A stretch of DNA of 64,000 nucleotides, taken from positions 15,829 to 79,828 of the forward strand of contig JAFKGI010000039.1 of the NCBI GenBank assembly GCA_017307785.1, read 5' to 3'. Source of the DNA: Vulcanimicrobiota bacterium. GTDB taxonomy: Bacteria; Vulcanimicrobiota; Xenobia; Xenobiales; JADMJV01. Shown here one piece after another: positions 56,546 through 64,000 of this stretch; position 1 is the stretch's first letter, and each line of letters starts with the position of its first letter. The notes under the pieces were generated by a model that worked only from the letters and a program-made list of their open reading frames with translations, was not told where the DNA came from and did not search any database. A program made the position numbers and the translations under genes.

Positions 56546-57154
56546 GTGAACACTTTATTTCAATCCCCCGTGGCGCCCTTGCTCGAGCGCCTGCATCGAG
56601 AAGCCGAGGGTCAGCAGTTCCCCGGCTTCGTCCCCACCAGCGACTATCGAGAGACCTACCAGCATTTGGGCCAGTGCTTTTTAGCCGTCGATCCCGACTT
56701 AGGGCGTTTGCTTTATACGCTGGTGCGCACGCGCAAGCCGCAACTGGTGGTCGAGTTCGGGACTTCCTTCGGCTTGTCCACGATTTACCTGGCCGCCGCC
56801 GTGCGCGACAATGGTTTCGGCCGGGTGATCGGCTCGGAGTTCGTCGAGGCCAAAGCGGCTCAGGCCGCCCGCAACCTGAAAGAGGCCGGCCTGGCCGATC
56901 TGGTGGAAATCCGCTCCGGTGACGCATTGCAGACGCTGGCGGGGTTACAGCCGGACTTTTTGCTGCTGGACGGCGCCAAGAACCTCTACCTGCCGATTCT
57001 GCGGTTGCTGGGTCTGCAGCCGGGGGCTCTGGTGCTGGCTGACAACATCAACATGCGTGACCTGCTGGGGGACTATCTCGAGCACGTGCGCAACCCGGCC
57101 AATGGCTTCACCTCAACCACTCTGGGCGAGGCGGAGTTAAGCGCCTACCTCTGA
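56546..57154 (+). CDS. Class I SAM-dependent O-methyltransferase
   Basis: 202 residues from a GTG with AAGGAG upstream. The core matches the small O-methyltransferase group (Methyltransf_24/DUF1442-like): motif I VVEFGTSFGLSTIYLAAAV, acidic residue of motif II IGSEFVEAK, LDGAKNLYLPIL and VLADNINM. Cytoplasmic; substrate unknown, possibly a catechol-like or small phenolic compound. The leader before the start is not homologous to the family. Its stop region overlaps the convergent gene by 10 bp. Confidence 0.85.
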   Translation: MNTLFQSPVAPLLERLHREAEGQQFPGFVPTSDYRETYQHLGQCFLAVDPDLGRLLYTLVRTRKPQLVVEFGTSFGLSTIYLAAAVRDNGFGRVIGSEFVEAKAAQAARNLKEAGLADLVEIRSGDALQTLAGLQPDFLLLDGAKNLYLPILRLLGLQPGALVLADNINMRDLLGDYLEHVRNPANGFTSTTLGEAELSAYL

Positions 57155-57471
57155 GCGCTGGCTAGCTGGTCGCGACAGATCGAGCAGACCTGTCGCGACT
57201 GGCGTCCGTCCTGGAAGGCGTGCAGGCGGTCGACCCAGCGATTGCAGTGGGGACACCGCCTCTGCGTCTTACTCTGGGTAGCGCCTCGCAAGGCTTTGGC
57301 CAGCGGGAACGGGAAAGTGATCGATTCCCAGAAGTAGATCAAATAGGCTACCGCGCCAATCGGCCCTAAAAATCCGAGAATGAAAAACCATGTCAGCTCC
57401 CGGCGGTTGATGGCGCAATCGACCGCCAGCAACAAATTGGGCAAGAAGAAAAAGGCGTAGTGGGCAATCAT
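57145..57471 (-). CDS. Small membrane protein with C-terminal zinc ribbon
   Basis: 108 residues, two membrane helices (HYAFFFLPNLLLAVDC and WFFILGFLGPIGAVAYLIYF) and a cytoplasmic zinc ribbon CPHC ... CSIC. The ATG at 57471 gives a start immediately before the first helix; a longer frame opens to 57516 but would overlap the divergent thioredoxin-like gene. No family recognised. Confidence 0.65.
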   Translation of the reverse strand: MIAHYAFFFLPNLLLAVDCAINRRELTWFFILGFLGPIGAVAYLIYFWESITFPFPLAKALRGATQSKTQRRCPHCNRWVDRLHAFQDGRQSRQVCSICRDQLASAQR

Positions 57472-57493
57472 AAGCGGAATTTCGGAGACTTCA

Positions 57494-57823
57494 ATGGCAT
57501 ACCTTCCACAATACACAACTGACGAACCCTCTCGTAGTGAGGTGGATGCATTCCAAGGTGCGACGCTGCTGGAATTCGGCGCCGAATGGTGTCCCCATTG
57601 CCAGGCGGTGCAGCCGGCCTTGCGCCAACTACTGGCCGATCACCCCGAGGTACGTCATGTAAAAGTGGAGGACGGCAAGGGCCGGCCGCTGGGTCGTTCC
57701 TACGCGGTCAAATTGTGGCCCAATCTCGTCTTGATTCGCGACGGACAGATCCTGGACCAGTTGGCCCGCCCCGACCAGGCCCGTTTGGAGAAGGCTTTTC
57801 AGGCGTTCAAAAGCGCGGAATAG
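57494..57823 (+). CDS. Thioredoxin-like protein
   Basis: 109 residues, cytoplasmic. Active site WCPHC in LEFGAEWCPHCQAVQPAL, cis-proline in LWPNLVLIRDGQILDQL. The WCPHC motif is more DsbA-like than the WCGPC of classical thioredoxin, so a disulphide reductase or oxidant role in the cytoplasm is possible. It overlaps the 3' end of the convergent macrodomain gene by 25 bp. Confidence 0.85.
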   Translation: MAYLPQYTTDEPSRSEVDAFQGATLLEFGAEWCPHCQAVQPALRQLLADHPEVRHVKVEDGKGRPLGRSYAVKLWPNLVLIRDGQILDQLARPDQARLEKAFQAFKSAE

Positions 57824-58317
57824 AGTTTTTCCTCCGCCGGGCTGAAGACGCAGAAGACGACCTCTTCGATTCCTGGGTGTCCCCCTAGAAATTCGCGCAC
57901 GGTTTCCACGGCAATCGGGGCCGCCTCCTCGAGGGGATAGCCAAAGACACCGGTGCTGATGCAGGGGAATGCCAGCGTTTTAAGTCCTTGCTCCAGAGCT
58001 AACTGTAGACTGTTGCGATAGCAATTCGCCAGCAGGTGGGCCTCGTCGAACTGACCTCCGCGCCAGACTGGTCCGACCGTATGAATCACGTGCCTGGCCG
58101 GCAAATTGCCGCCGCCGGTGATGACCGCTTCGCCCGTTTTGCAACCACCCTGGCGCGCTCGGATGGCCTGACAATCTTGCAGAATGGCCGGACCACCGGC
58201 GCGATGGATGGCCCCGTCGACGCCTCCTCCGCCCAAGAGGCTGGAATTGGCCGCGTTGACGATGGCGTCCACCTCCAGTTTGGTGATGTCGCCGCGCAGC
58301 AGCGTCAGCTTACTCAC
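57799..58317 (-). CDS. Macrodomain O-acetyl-ADP-ribose deacetylase (YmdB type)
   Basis: 172 residues from a GTG; the macro fold is complete: LLRGDITKLEVDAIVNAANS, LLGGGGVDGAIHRAGG, GNLPARHVIHTVGPVW and FPCISTGVFGYPLEEAA. YmdB-type enzymes hydrolyse O-acetyl-ADP-ribose, the product of sirtuins; a sirtuin is encoded at 9138, far away. It overlaps the preceding lipoprotein-like gene by 8 bp and the facing thioredoxin-like gene by 25 bp. Confidence 0.92.
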   Translation of the reverse strand: MSKLTLLRGDITKLEVDAIVNAANSSLLGGGGVDGAIHRAGGPAILQDCQAIRARQGGCKTGEAVITGGGNLPARHVIHTVGPVWRGGQFDEAHLLANCYRNSLQLALEQGLKTLAFPCISTGVFGYPLEEAAPIAVETVREFLGGHPGIEEVVFCVFSPAEEKLYSALLNA

Positions 58318-58750
58318 TCTGCGGGGGTTCCTGGGGGGGCAGTTGCTTATCGACCTCCGCGTAGAATCGCTCCAGCCGTTCCATAATCTTGCCGATATCG
58401 CGGACGCTGGCGGTCCCATAGGGTCCGGGTCGCCAGGCCCGCTGATAGGCCTGGTCCAGATCGGCGAAGGCTCGTCGCGTATCCCGCACGTCATGAATCT
58501 GCATGCAGGCCCGTTCAAAATAGCTGATGCGCTGGGAAAACTTGCTCATGTCGCCAGCCGTAAAGCCGCCGCCGTTGCTGAAGTTGGAACCGCCGCGAAA
58601 TTGGGCCGGTCCCAGGTCTCCGATGTCGAGCCGCAAATCGCGAGCAGCCCGCAAAAGCTCCGGCGGTCCGGCAAATTCCGTGCCCTGGGGCCAGACCTGG
58701 GCCTGAGCGCAGGCGCTCAGGCTGAACATACATATCAGTTTCTTCCACAT
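58310..58750 (-). CDS. Exported hypothetical protein, possible lipoprotein
   Basis: 146 residues. Signal LICMFSLSACAQAQ with a lipobox-like LSAC, then a short helical domain (DMSKFSQRISYFERACMQIH, ADLDQAYQRAW) and a Pro/Gln tail. Start at 58750; upstream codons run into the TerC gene. It overlaps the macrodomain gene by 8 bp, giving an operon with that gene. No family recognised. Confidence 0.6.
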   Translation of the reverse strand: MWKKLICMFSLSACAQAQVWPQGTEFAGPPELLRAARDLRLDIGDLGPAQFRGGSNFSNGGGFTAGDMSKFSQRISYFERACMQIHDVRDTRRAFADLDQAYQRAWRPGPYGTASVRDIGKIMERLERFYAEVDKQLPPQEPPQSE

Positions 58751-58766
58751 AAACCTGGTAGTTCGG

Positions 58767-59702
58767 TCAGTCTTTGGCGCCGGCCTGTTTCGGATATTGT
58801 AAGGACATGGCAATGGCCACTCCCAGGATGGCAACCACCACGCCCAGCGAGAGCGGGGTGGGAATGTGGACGACGTCGGACAGCAGCATTTTCAGGCCCA
58901 CGAAGCCGAGCACCCCGGCCAGGCCCTCGTCCAGGTAACGGAAGCTCTCCAGACCTCCGGCCAGGGCAAAGTAGAGCGAGCGCAGTCCCAAAAGGGCCAT
59001 CACGTTGGAGGAGTAGATTAGAAAAGGTTCGCGAGTCACCGCCAGAATGGCCGGAATCGAGTCGACCGCGAAGATGATGTCGGAGACCTCCACGCAGACC
59101 AGCACCAGCAGCAAGCGCGAGGCCATCCAGCGGCCGTTGTGCTTGAGGAAAAAATGCCCGTGGGCCAGTTTGTCCACAAAGGGCAGATGTTTCTGGATCC
59201 ATTGGAAGGGCCGGCTTTTGGTCGGGTCGAGAGAATCCGAGCCTTTGAACATCTTCCAGGCCGTGTAGATCAGCATGGCGCCGAAAAGGTAGACGATCCA
59301 CTCGAAGTTGTCGAGCAAACTGACACCGGCGAAGATCATTAGACCGCGCATGACCAGCGCGCCCAAAATGCCCCAGAACAAAACTTTGTGCTGGTATTCG
59401 CCCGGCACCTTGAAGTAGCGGAAGATCAGCAGAAAGACGAAAAGGTTGTCGACTGACAGCGATTTCTCGATCAGATAGCCGGTGAGATATTGCATCCCCG
59501 CTTCCTGGCCCAATCGATGAGCTAAAAAGGCGTTCAATCCCAAGGCCAGGCTGATCCAGACCCCGGACCAGAAGAGCGCGTCTTTCATGGAGACGTCTTT
59601 ATTCTGGCGGTGCACCACCGTCAGGTCGAGGATCAGCATCAGCAGAACGGCGGCGTTGAAGTAGAGCCACCAGCTTTCGGGTATCGTTGCCAATAGTGTC
59701 AC
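58767..59702 (-). CDS. TerC-family integral membrane protein
   Basis: 311 residues, about eight helices with the family marks LTGYLIEKSLSVDNLFVFLL, LFGAMLIYTAWKMF, CVEVSDIIFAVDSIPAILAV and LGLRSLYFALAG. The two conserved acidic VDN/VDS turns are those expected to bind metal. TerC/Alx proteins export manganese or assist metalation of exported enzymes. I looked for a yybP-ykoY type riboswitch before the start and saw none; only 75 bp separate it from the divergent tag gene. Confidence 0.92.
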   Translation of the reverse strand: MTLLATIPESWWLYFNAAVLLMLILDLTVVHRQNKDVSMKDALFWSGVWISLALGLNAFLAHRLGQEAGMQYLTGYLIEKSLSVDNLFVFLLIFRYFKVPGEYQHKVLFWGILGALVMRGLMIFAGVSLLDNFEWIVYLFGAMLIYTAWKMFKGSDSLDPTKSRPFQWIQKHLPFVDKLAHGHFFLKHNGRWMASRLLLVLVCVEVSDIIFAVDSIPAILAVTREPFLIYSSNVMALLGLRSLYFALAGGLESFRYLDEGLAGVLGFVGLKMLLSDVVHIPTPLSLGVVVAILGVAIAMSLQYPKQAGAKD

Positions 59703-59777
59703 CTACTTTCGCCTTTTTTTTATTAAAACGCAGAAGTGGCGGAGGGTTCCAGGGAAAGCCGTACTGAAGGCACCGGG

Positions 59778-60359
59778 ATGGACAAGATACGTTGCGGCTG
59801 GTGCGGCTCCGACCCCCTCTATCAGGCTTATCACGACCAGGAGTGGGGCGTGCCTGTCTGGGACGATACGCGTCTCTTCGAGTTCTTAACCCTGGAAGCC
59901 GCCCAGGCCGGCCTCAGCTGGATCACCATTTTGCGCAAACGGGAAGCCTATCGCCAGGCCTATTCCGGCTTTGACCCGGCCTATCTGGCGACGCTGGGTC
60001 CGGAACAAGTGGAAATCTGGCTACAGAACCCGGGCATCGTGCGCAACCGTCTCAAGCTCGAGGCCTCGCTCAACAACGCCCGCCGATTCCTCGAGATCCA
60101 GCGGGAGTTCGGCTCCTTTGCCAGATATCAGTGGAACTTCGTGGGCGGCAAACCGCTCCAGCCCAACAGGCAAGACCCATCGGAAGTGCCGGCCCAGACC
60201 GAAATCGCGGTTGCCTACAGCAAAGACCTGAAGAAGCGCGGCTTCAAGTTCCTCGGCCCCGTCGTCATCTACGCCCACATGCAGGCCTGCGGTATGGTCA
60301 ATGACCACGTTACCGACTGCTTTCGCCACAAAGAGTTAACAAAAGCTGCCCCTCGGTAG
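59778..60359 (+). CDS. tag: DNA-3-methyladenine glycosylase I
   Basis: 193 residues, close to E. coli Tag. RCGWCGSDPLYQAYHDQEWG, the LTLEAAQAGLSWITILRKRE core with the catalytic Glu40, and the zinc ligands Cys6, His19 and the C-terminal HV-C pair (MQACGMVNDHVTDCF). It excises 3-methyladenine from alkylated DNA. Start at 59778 matches the family N-terminus. Divergent from the terC gene; a stem-loop (GTACT/AGTAC) is found just after its stop. Confidence 0.95.
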   Translation: MDKIRCGWCGSDPLYQAYHDQEWGVPVWDDTRLFEFLTLEAAQAGLSWITILRKREAYRQAYSGFDPAYLATLGPEQVEIWLQNPGIVRNRLKLEASLNNARRFLEIQREFGSFARYQWNFVGGKPLQPNRQDPSEVPAQTEIAVAYSKDLKKRGFKFLGPVVIYAHMQACGMVNDHVTDCFRHKELTKAAPR

Positions 60360-60418
60360 TACTTTGGGAGTACCCTCGGTCCTAAAGTGAACCCATCAGA
60401 TAGATGGAGGACACGAAA

Positions 60419-60658
60419 ATGGACCACAAGATTCAGGGCAGCAAACTGGTGGAAGCTTACAAATCAGCGGACCGTATCCAGAAGAGCAATACCGGGTCCA
60501 TCCTGCGCGAGCAGGGCGGTGACGCGGCCAAGGGTGAGAAACTCATCGACTCCTACATCCCCCTGGACCGCGACTATTCGCGCGACGAGCGCGCCGCTCA
60601 GCAAAAGCAGCTCCACGATATGATGCAGACCATTCGCGAGGAACGAAACTCCCACTAA
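60419..60658 (+). CDS. Small hypothetical soluble protein
   Basis: 79 residues. Start chosen at 60419 (GGAGG 8 bp upstream); an in-frame ATG at 60404 would hide that site. Highly charged and helical (HKIQGSKLVEAYKSADRIQ, then DRDYSRDERAAQQKQLHDMM). Its TAA shares the tetranucleotide CTAA with the convergent gene. No family recognised. Confidence 0.65.
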   Translation: MDHKIQGSKLVEAYKSADRIQKSNTGSILREQGGDAAKGEKLIDSYIPLDRDYSRDERAAQQKQLHDMMQTIREERNSH

Positions 60659-61152
60659 TCGGTCCGCGTCAGGTATTCTTCGGCTTTCTTCCAGAACTCG
60701 GGAAAGCCGGTCATGGCCTGGTAGACCCAGATGATCTGGCCCTTCACGCCCGTCAGGCGAAAGGCCTGAGCGGTGCCGGAAAAACTGGCGCCCTCCAGCT
60801 CTTCCCAGGGAATGCGCACGCCGCGAGACCGGAACTCGCGGTGGTTCCAGAGCACGCGCGTGCGGCTCATTTGCCAGGCACTGTAAAATCCCATCAGGCC
60901 AAAGATGCTGAAGAGGCCAAGGGCCGGTAACATCTGGCCCGGTTTGGTCGTGCCGGGATGGGTGTAGGCGAAGCCGACCAGCAGCCAGAACAACACGCCT
61001 ACGAAGCTCACACATCCGACCAGGCCGCCGCTATAACTGCAAACCTGCCATTCGCCCTCGACCAGGGGCGGTTCGCCCAGGCGGGAGAGGTGAGACAACA
61101 AGGGCGGCACCAGCGAGAAGGCCAGCAATCCCCCCAGCAGCCAGACGATCAA
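60655..61152 (-). CDS. Small membrane protein with PH-like tail
   Basis: 165 residues. Two or three membrane helices (IVWLLGGLLAFSLVPPLL, FVGVLFWLLVGFAY, MLPALGLFSIFGLMGFY) followed by a beta-rich C-terminal part (RVLWNHREFRSRGVRIPWEE, GVKGQIIWVYQAMTGF) that looks like a PH or YdbT-type membrane-linked domain. The start overlaps the gene at 61149 by 4 bp (ATGA type). Function unknown. Confidence 0.6.
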   Translation of the reverse strand: MIVWLLGGLLAFSLVPPLLSHLSRLGEPPLVEGEWQVCSYSGGLVGCVSFVGVLFWLLVGFAYTHPGTTKPGQMLPALGLFSIFGLMGFYSAWQMSRTRVLWNHREFRSRGVRIPWEELEGASFSGTAQAFRLTGVKGQIIWVYQAMTGFPEFWKKAEEYLTRTD

Positions 61153-61562
61153 ACGGCCGCTTTTAGTTGGTGCAGGTTGACGACGGCCAGCTGCAGCGTA
61201 TGCGCATCGGCAAACGGTTCGGCTGCCAGCTGGGCCTGAAGCTGCTGGGTGGAACCCTGGCCGTTCTTGCCTTCATAAAGGGCGTTGAGGCGTGCCAGGC
61301 GCTTCAGCAGGCTCTGCAGCGGGCCGCCGGGCAGTTCGGCAAAGTCGGGTGCCTGCACCTCGGGGCCGGGCTGCTCCGGTAGTTCGAGCAGGCGTTGCTC
61401 GAAGCGCTGCAGATCCGCCACGCTCTGGGCCAGGCGGTGCTCGTCCAGCAGCGAGTCGATCATGGCCAGCACCGCTTCGTTGCCGGGCGCCGGATAGAAC
61501 ATCAGCAGGTTGAAGAGGTTGATTCCGTGCTGAAGATTTTGGAAGAGAGCTTCGGCCGTCAA
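61149..61562 (-). CDS. Hypothetical helical protein
   Basis: 137 residues from a TTG. Almost entirely helical with Leu/Gln repeats (VADLQRFEQRLLELPEQPGP, SLLKRLARLNALYEGKNGQG), no signal peptide or membrane segment. It overlaps the following membrane gene by 4 bp and begins 3 bp after the FHA gene, so it is probably in that operon. No family recognised. Confidence 0.6.
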   Translation of the reverse strand: MTAEALFQNLQHGINLFNLLMFYPAPGNEAVLAMIDSLLDEHRLAQSVADLQRFEQRLLELPEQPGPEVQAPDFAELPGGPLQSLLKRLARLNALYEGKNGQGSTQQLQAQLAAEPFADAHTLQLAVVNLHQLKAAV

Positions 61563-61565
61563 GCT

Positions 61566-63269
61566 TTAACTCAGCCCCAGACTCCGGCGGAAGTCTGCTA
61601 CAACCGGCAGTTTGTGGACATACTTGCTGGCGTCGCCATAGTGGCTATCCACTCGGCCGCCCAGGTAGCCTTCGGGAATCTGCTGGTAGTACTCCACCGC
61701 GGGCATGGCCAGGTCGCCGTGCTCGATCGGGTTCGAGCGGGTTCCCCATGAGGTCAGCGGACTGTCGGCCCGCTCCATCTGCGCCAGCCACGAGCGCCCC
61801 TTGGCGTCCTGGTAAAACATGTAATTGCATTCGCCGTTTTGCGAAGTGTAGGTATGCGCTCCTACCCGTCCGTGGATGGGATGATCGAAGCTGTAACTGG
61901 CGCCCGGCTTCTTGAAGTCGGGCGCGTCCGTCGGGTTCTGGAACCTGAAGGTCTCCGGAACGCCATAGCCATCGTTGGTTTTCTGGTTGAAGGCACCGGT
62001 CAGTCGGGCCGGCTGAAGTTGGCGGCTCAGCTCCTCGGGCGGTGCATGGTCACCTACCGGCAGGGAGCCGTAGAAAGCCTGGTCGGCTACTTTGCCGGAA
62101 ACCTGCTTGACGTCCCGGTCCGCCTGGCTGTGCAGAGCCATCTGCAACTGGATGGGCAGATTGGTGCTTTCCTCGCCCTGGCCCTTGCCGATCCAGCCGT
62201 TGAAACCGGCGTGGGAGGCGGAGCGCCACAGGCCCTGGGAGTTGCTGCGGTAGAAGGCACGGATGCTGACATTGCCTTGCTTGTCTTCCACGTAGCCCAC
62301 GCAGGCTGCCCGATCCTGGCCCAGCGAGTAGGGTTTGGAGAAATGAACCTTGGTGTCGCCGCACTGAAAGGTGGTTTTGGGCTCGAGACCTTGAGCTGCC
62401 AGGAATTCCTTGCTGCAGTCGGCGGCTCCGCGGGCGCGCATGCCGATGGGGTTGGGCAAGAACTGGGCTTTCTGCAAGACGGCCTGCGACTGGGCGTCGC
62501 TCAGGGCGCTGAACTCCGTCTTGAGAGCGTTGGTTTTGGCTGGTTGCGGCGCGGCCGGCGTGCCGACCTTGAACGCACCCTCAGGAGACACACCGAACTG
62601 CACTTGGGCCCCCGGCTGGAGAACCACCCATTGCTGGCTGGGAATCTTTTTCCCGTTGATCTGGGTGCCGAAGGTCGAGCCCTTGTCCCAGATCCAGTTG
62701 ACTCCGTCTTTGTTCTGGATGACCGCGTGGGAGCGGCTGGCGTCCGACCAGGGGGTGATGAACTGGTTTTCAGGAGAGCGACCCACCGACATGGCCTGGT
62801 TATTGGTCGGCATCTTGAGTTCCGGAAGTTGCTCGGGCAGGTCGTGGAGGGAGCGGTTGATCTCCATCTTGGCACCCAGGCCCATGCTGTCTCCGGGCTT
62901 GAACTCGACCCACTTACCGGCTTCCAGCTGCTCGCCGTTCAGGTAAGTCCCATTGGTGGAACCCATATCCTGCAGGTAGTATTTGCCGTCCTTTTCCGCG
63001 ATGCGCGCGTGGTTACGGCTGATTTCTCCGTCGTTGATGACCGTGTCGCACTTGGCGTCCCGTCCGAACACCATTTGCCCGCCCGGCTTGGGCAGATAGA
63101 CGGCCTGGCCGTCGGGCATGAAACACACCGCTCTGGGATTGCTGCTCAGTCCGACCGACTCTTGCTGGGTCGGTAGCGGGGGAGGGGAGACGGCCGGCTG
63201 CTGGGGACTCTGGACCGGGCGCGCGCTCATGCCGTAGTTGACAGCATGGAACTGGTTGATAGTGTTCAC
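61566..63269 (-). CDS. Double-FHA protein with novel C-terminal domain
   Basis: 567 residues from a GTG. The first 40 residues are disordered. FHA domain 1 (about 46-140) has FGRDAKCD, ISRNHARI and NGTYLNGE; FHA domain 2 (about 150-245) has VGRSPENQ, ASRSHAVI and GTQINGKK. Both keep the Arg and Ser/His positions that bind phosphothreonine. The C-terminal 320 residues (with a CNYMFYQDAKGRSWLAQME block and aromatic-rich strands) match no family I know. It may read the membrane kinase at 26090. Confidence 0.8.
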   Translation of the reverse strand: MNTINQFHAVNYGMSARPVQSPQQPAVSPPPLPTQQESVGLSSNPRAVCFMPDGQAVYLPKPGGQMVFGRDAKCDTVINDGEISRNHARIAEKDGKYYLQDMGSTNGTYLNGEQLEAGKWVEFKPGDSMGLGAKMEINRSLHDLPEQLPELKMPTNNQAMSVGRSPENQFITPWSDASRSHAVIQNKDGVNWIWDKGSTFGTQINGKKIPSQQWVVLQPGAQVQFGVSPEGAFKVGTPAAPQPAKTNALKTEFSALSDAQSQAVLQKAQFLPNPIGMRARGAADCSKEFLAAQGLEPKTTFQCGDTKVHFSKPYSLGQDRAACVGYVEDKQGNVSIRAFYRSNSQGLWRSASHAGFNGWIGKGQGEESTNLPIQLQMALHSQADRDVKQVSGKVADQAFYGSLPVGDHAPPEELSRQLQPARLTGAFNQKTNDGYGVPETFRFQNPTDAPDFKKPGASYSFDHPIHGRVGAHTYTSQNGECNYMFYQDAKGRSWLAQMERADSPLTSWGTRSNPIEHGDLAMPAVEYYQQIPEGYLGGRVDSHYGDASKYVHKLPVVADFRRSLGLS

Positions 63270-63392
63270 CCGCGAAATTTCTCCACTTCCTCTGAGGTAC
63301 CCTCGAGTTTTTATCCCACCTTGGCAAACTTTAACAAGTCACTCACCAAAAATGTGCTGCTTCCAGGCCGCCAGTCGCCAGCAAGCTGCGCG

Positions 63393-64000
63393 TCACTGAC
63401 CAAAAACTTCTTTCACCTGCTGGCGGTTCCGCTCCGGCACCGGCAGCAAATCGAAGCTCTCCGGATCGTCCTGGACCACCAGTGACTGGGCCTTGACGTT
63501 GTTTTTGTCCATTCCCCGAAATAAGCGGGCTAGCGTGGCCATCTTGCTGTAGCTCAGGTCGCTGCTGACATTGCGGCGCACGATCTTGACCAGCTTTTCA
63601 ATGGTTTCGGGCGTGATACTCTGACTGAGGCGAGCGCTGACCACGCGCAGAACCTGTTGTTGTCGGCGCATCCGTCCGAAATCGCTTTCCTCGTCGTGGC
63701 GAAAGCGCGAATAACCGACCACTTCCCGGCCATCCAGCAGATGCGGACCTTTCTTCAAATGGATGTGCAGATTGCCCCAGTTGTCGTCGTAATCCATATT
63801 CTTCTCGACGTTGATTTTGAGGCCACCCAGTGCATCCACCAGTTCCTTGGCGGCATCGACCTTCACCACCAGGCAATAGTCGATCGGCACGCCCAGAAAC
63901 CAGGACACGACCTGGCGCGAGCGCTTGGAGCCGCCCAGAGAGAAGGCCGAGTTGATCTTGTCCTGAGCTCCCAGGTCGGTGATGCGCACCCGCAAATCGC
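63393..64000 (-). CDS. LytR-CpsA-Psr (LCP) family glycopolymer transferase, 5' end outside window
   Basis: The visible C-terminal part of about 202 codons begins inside the RD-x-RV strand (DLRVRITDLGAQDKINSAFS) and continues with the LCP signature: GVPIDYCLVVKVDAAKELVD, LGGLKINVEKNMDYDD, HLLDGREVVGYSRFRH and DFGRMRRQQQVL. LCP enzymes attach lipid-linked glycopolymers to peptidoglycan or other envelope glycans, acting outside the membrane. The N-terminal anchor is not in the window. The 123-bp gap to the FHA gene shows no terminator. Confidence 0.88.
   Translation of the reverse strand, partial: DLRVRITDLGAQDKINSAFSLGGSKRSRQVVSWFLGVPIDYCLVVKVDAAKELVDALGGLKINVEKNMDYDDNWGNLHIHLKKGPHLLDGREVVGYSRFRHDEESDFGRMRRQQQVLRVVSARLSQSITPETIEKLVKIVRRNVSSDLSYSKMATLARLFRGMDKNNVKAQSLVVQDDPESFDLLPVPERNRQQVKEVFGQ

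Noticed and set aside
59703..59777. yybP-ykoY manganese riboswitch before the terC gene
   Set aside because: Only 75 bp separate the divergent genes and none of the conserved loop sequences is visible.

Overview
The window is high in G+C (about 60-65 % by eye) and densely coded on both strands. The genes point to a didermal bacterium. It has a tripartite RND pump with a TolC-type outer-membrane factor, several lipoproteins, type IV pilin-like proteins, a bacteriophytochrome, an exported CHAT protein, FHA proteins and an LCP-family glycopolymer transferase. RND/TolC together with LCP and bacteriophytochrome, plus many unfamiliar proteins, would fit a deep-branching lineage such as Eremiobacterota/Vulcanimicrobiota or Armatimonadota. 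This placement is a guess; no rRNA or tRNA gene was seen.

Region by region. 1-190 is a 49-bp tandem repeat array. 219-6994 is an efflux operon (SMR pump, RND adaptor, RND pump, outer-membrane factor, TetR regulator) with a TetR-type operator at its head. 6987-9096 (-) holds two overlapping genes for exported proteins that each look like the cytoplasmic C-terminal domain of the flagellar export gate FlhA, without its membrane part. 9138-13308 holds a sirtuin, a membrane protein, a TPR-like protein, a zinc alcohol dehydrogenase and a small membrane protein. 13432-17528 is ftsK plus a gene of unknown function whose N-terminus resembles a decayed GHKL ATPase. 17533-18826 is a broken MqsRA-type toxin-antitoxin locus: an intact antitoxin gene, a 30-codon toxin fossil, a retained palindromic operator, and a second copy of the 49-bp array. 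18882-24707 holds hypothetical membrane proteins, an exported DnaJ-zinc-finger-like protein joined to an exported CHAT protein, and an XRE-nuclease fusion. 24708-25190 has no clear gene but contains several stem-loops.

25191-30612 holds membrane proteins, a membrane-anchored Ser/Thr kinase, a clan GH-A-like lipoprotein, a Cys/His hydrolase-like protein, a cupin and a DUF6868 protein. 30638-30818 is a long imperfect inverted repeat, followed by an SF2 helicase (-). 32698-35347 holds small stress- or envelope-type proteins. 35458-41840 is a signalling block: an OmpR regulator, an SDR, a CheY/Rcp1-like regulator, a REC-HK-REC hybrid and a convergent bacteriophytochrome. 41971-47347 holds dehydrogenases, a SRPBCC protein and a LysR-SDR divergent pair. 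46385-52061 (-) is a pseudopilin operon that also carries a paralogue of the gene beside ftsK. 52185-63269 holds small envelope proteins, an AI-2E-type permease, a bacterial homologue of the RUS1/DUF647 family, a methyltransferase, a thioredoxin-like protein, a macrodomain protein, TerC, the Tag glycosylase and a double-FHA protein. The right edge cuts an LCP-family gene.

Two architectural points stand out. Many co-directional genes overlap in an ATGA fashion, and four convergent pairs share their stop codons in one CTAA or TTAA tetranucleotide. A 15-bp near-palindrome is found exactly twice in comparable divergent intergenic regions (32611-32625 and 52099-52113) at nearly the same distances from the flanking genes, which suggests one regulator for the helicase and pilin loci.
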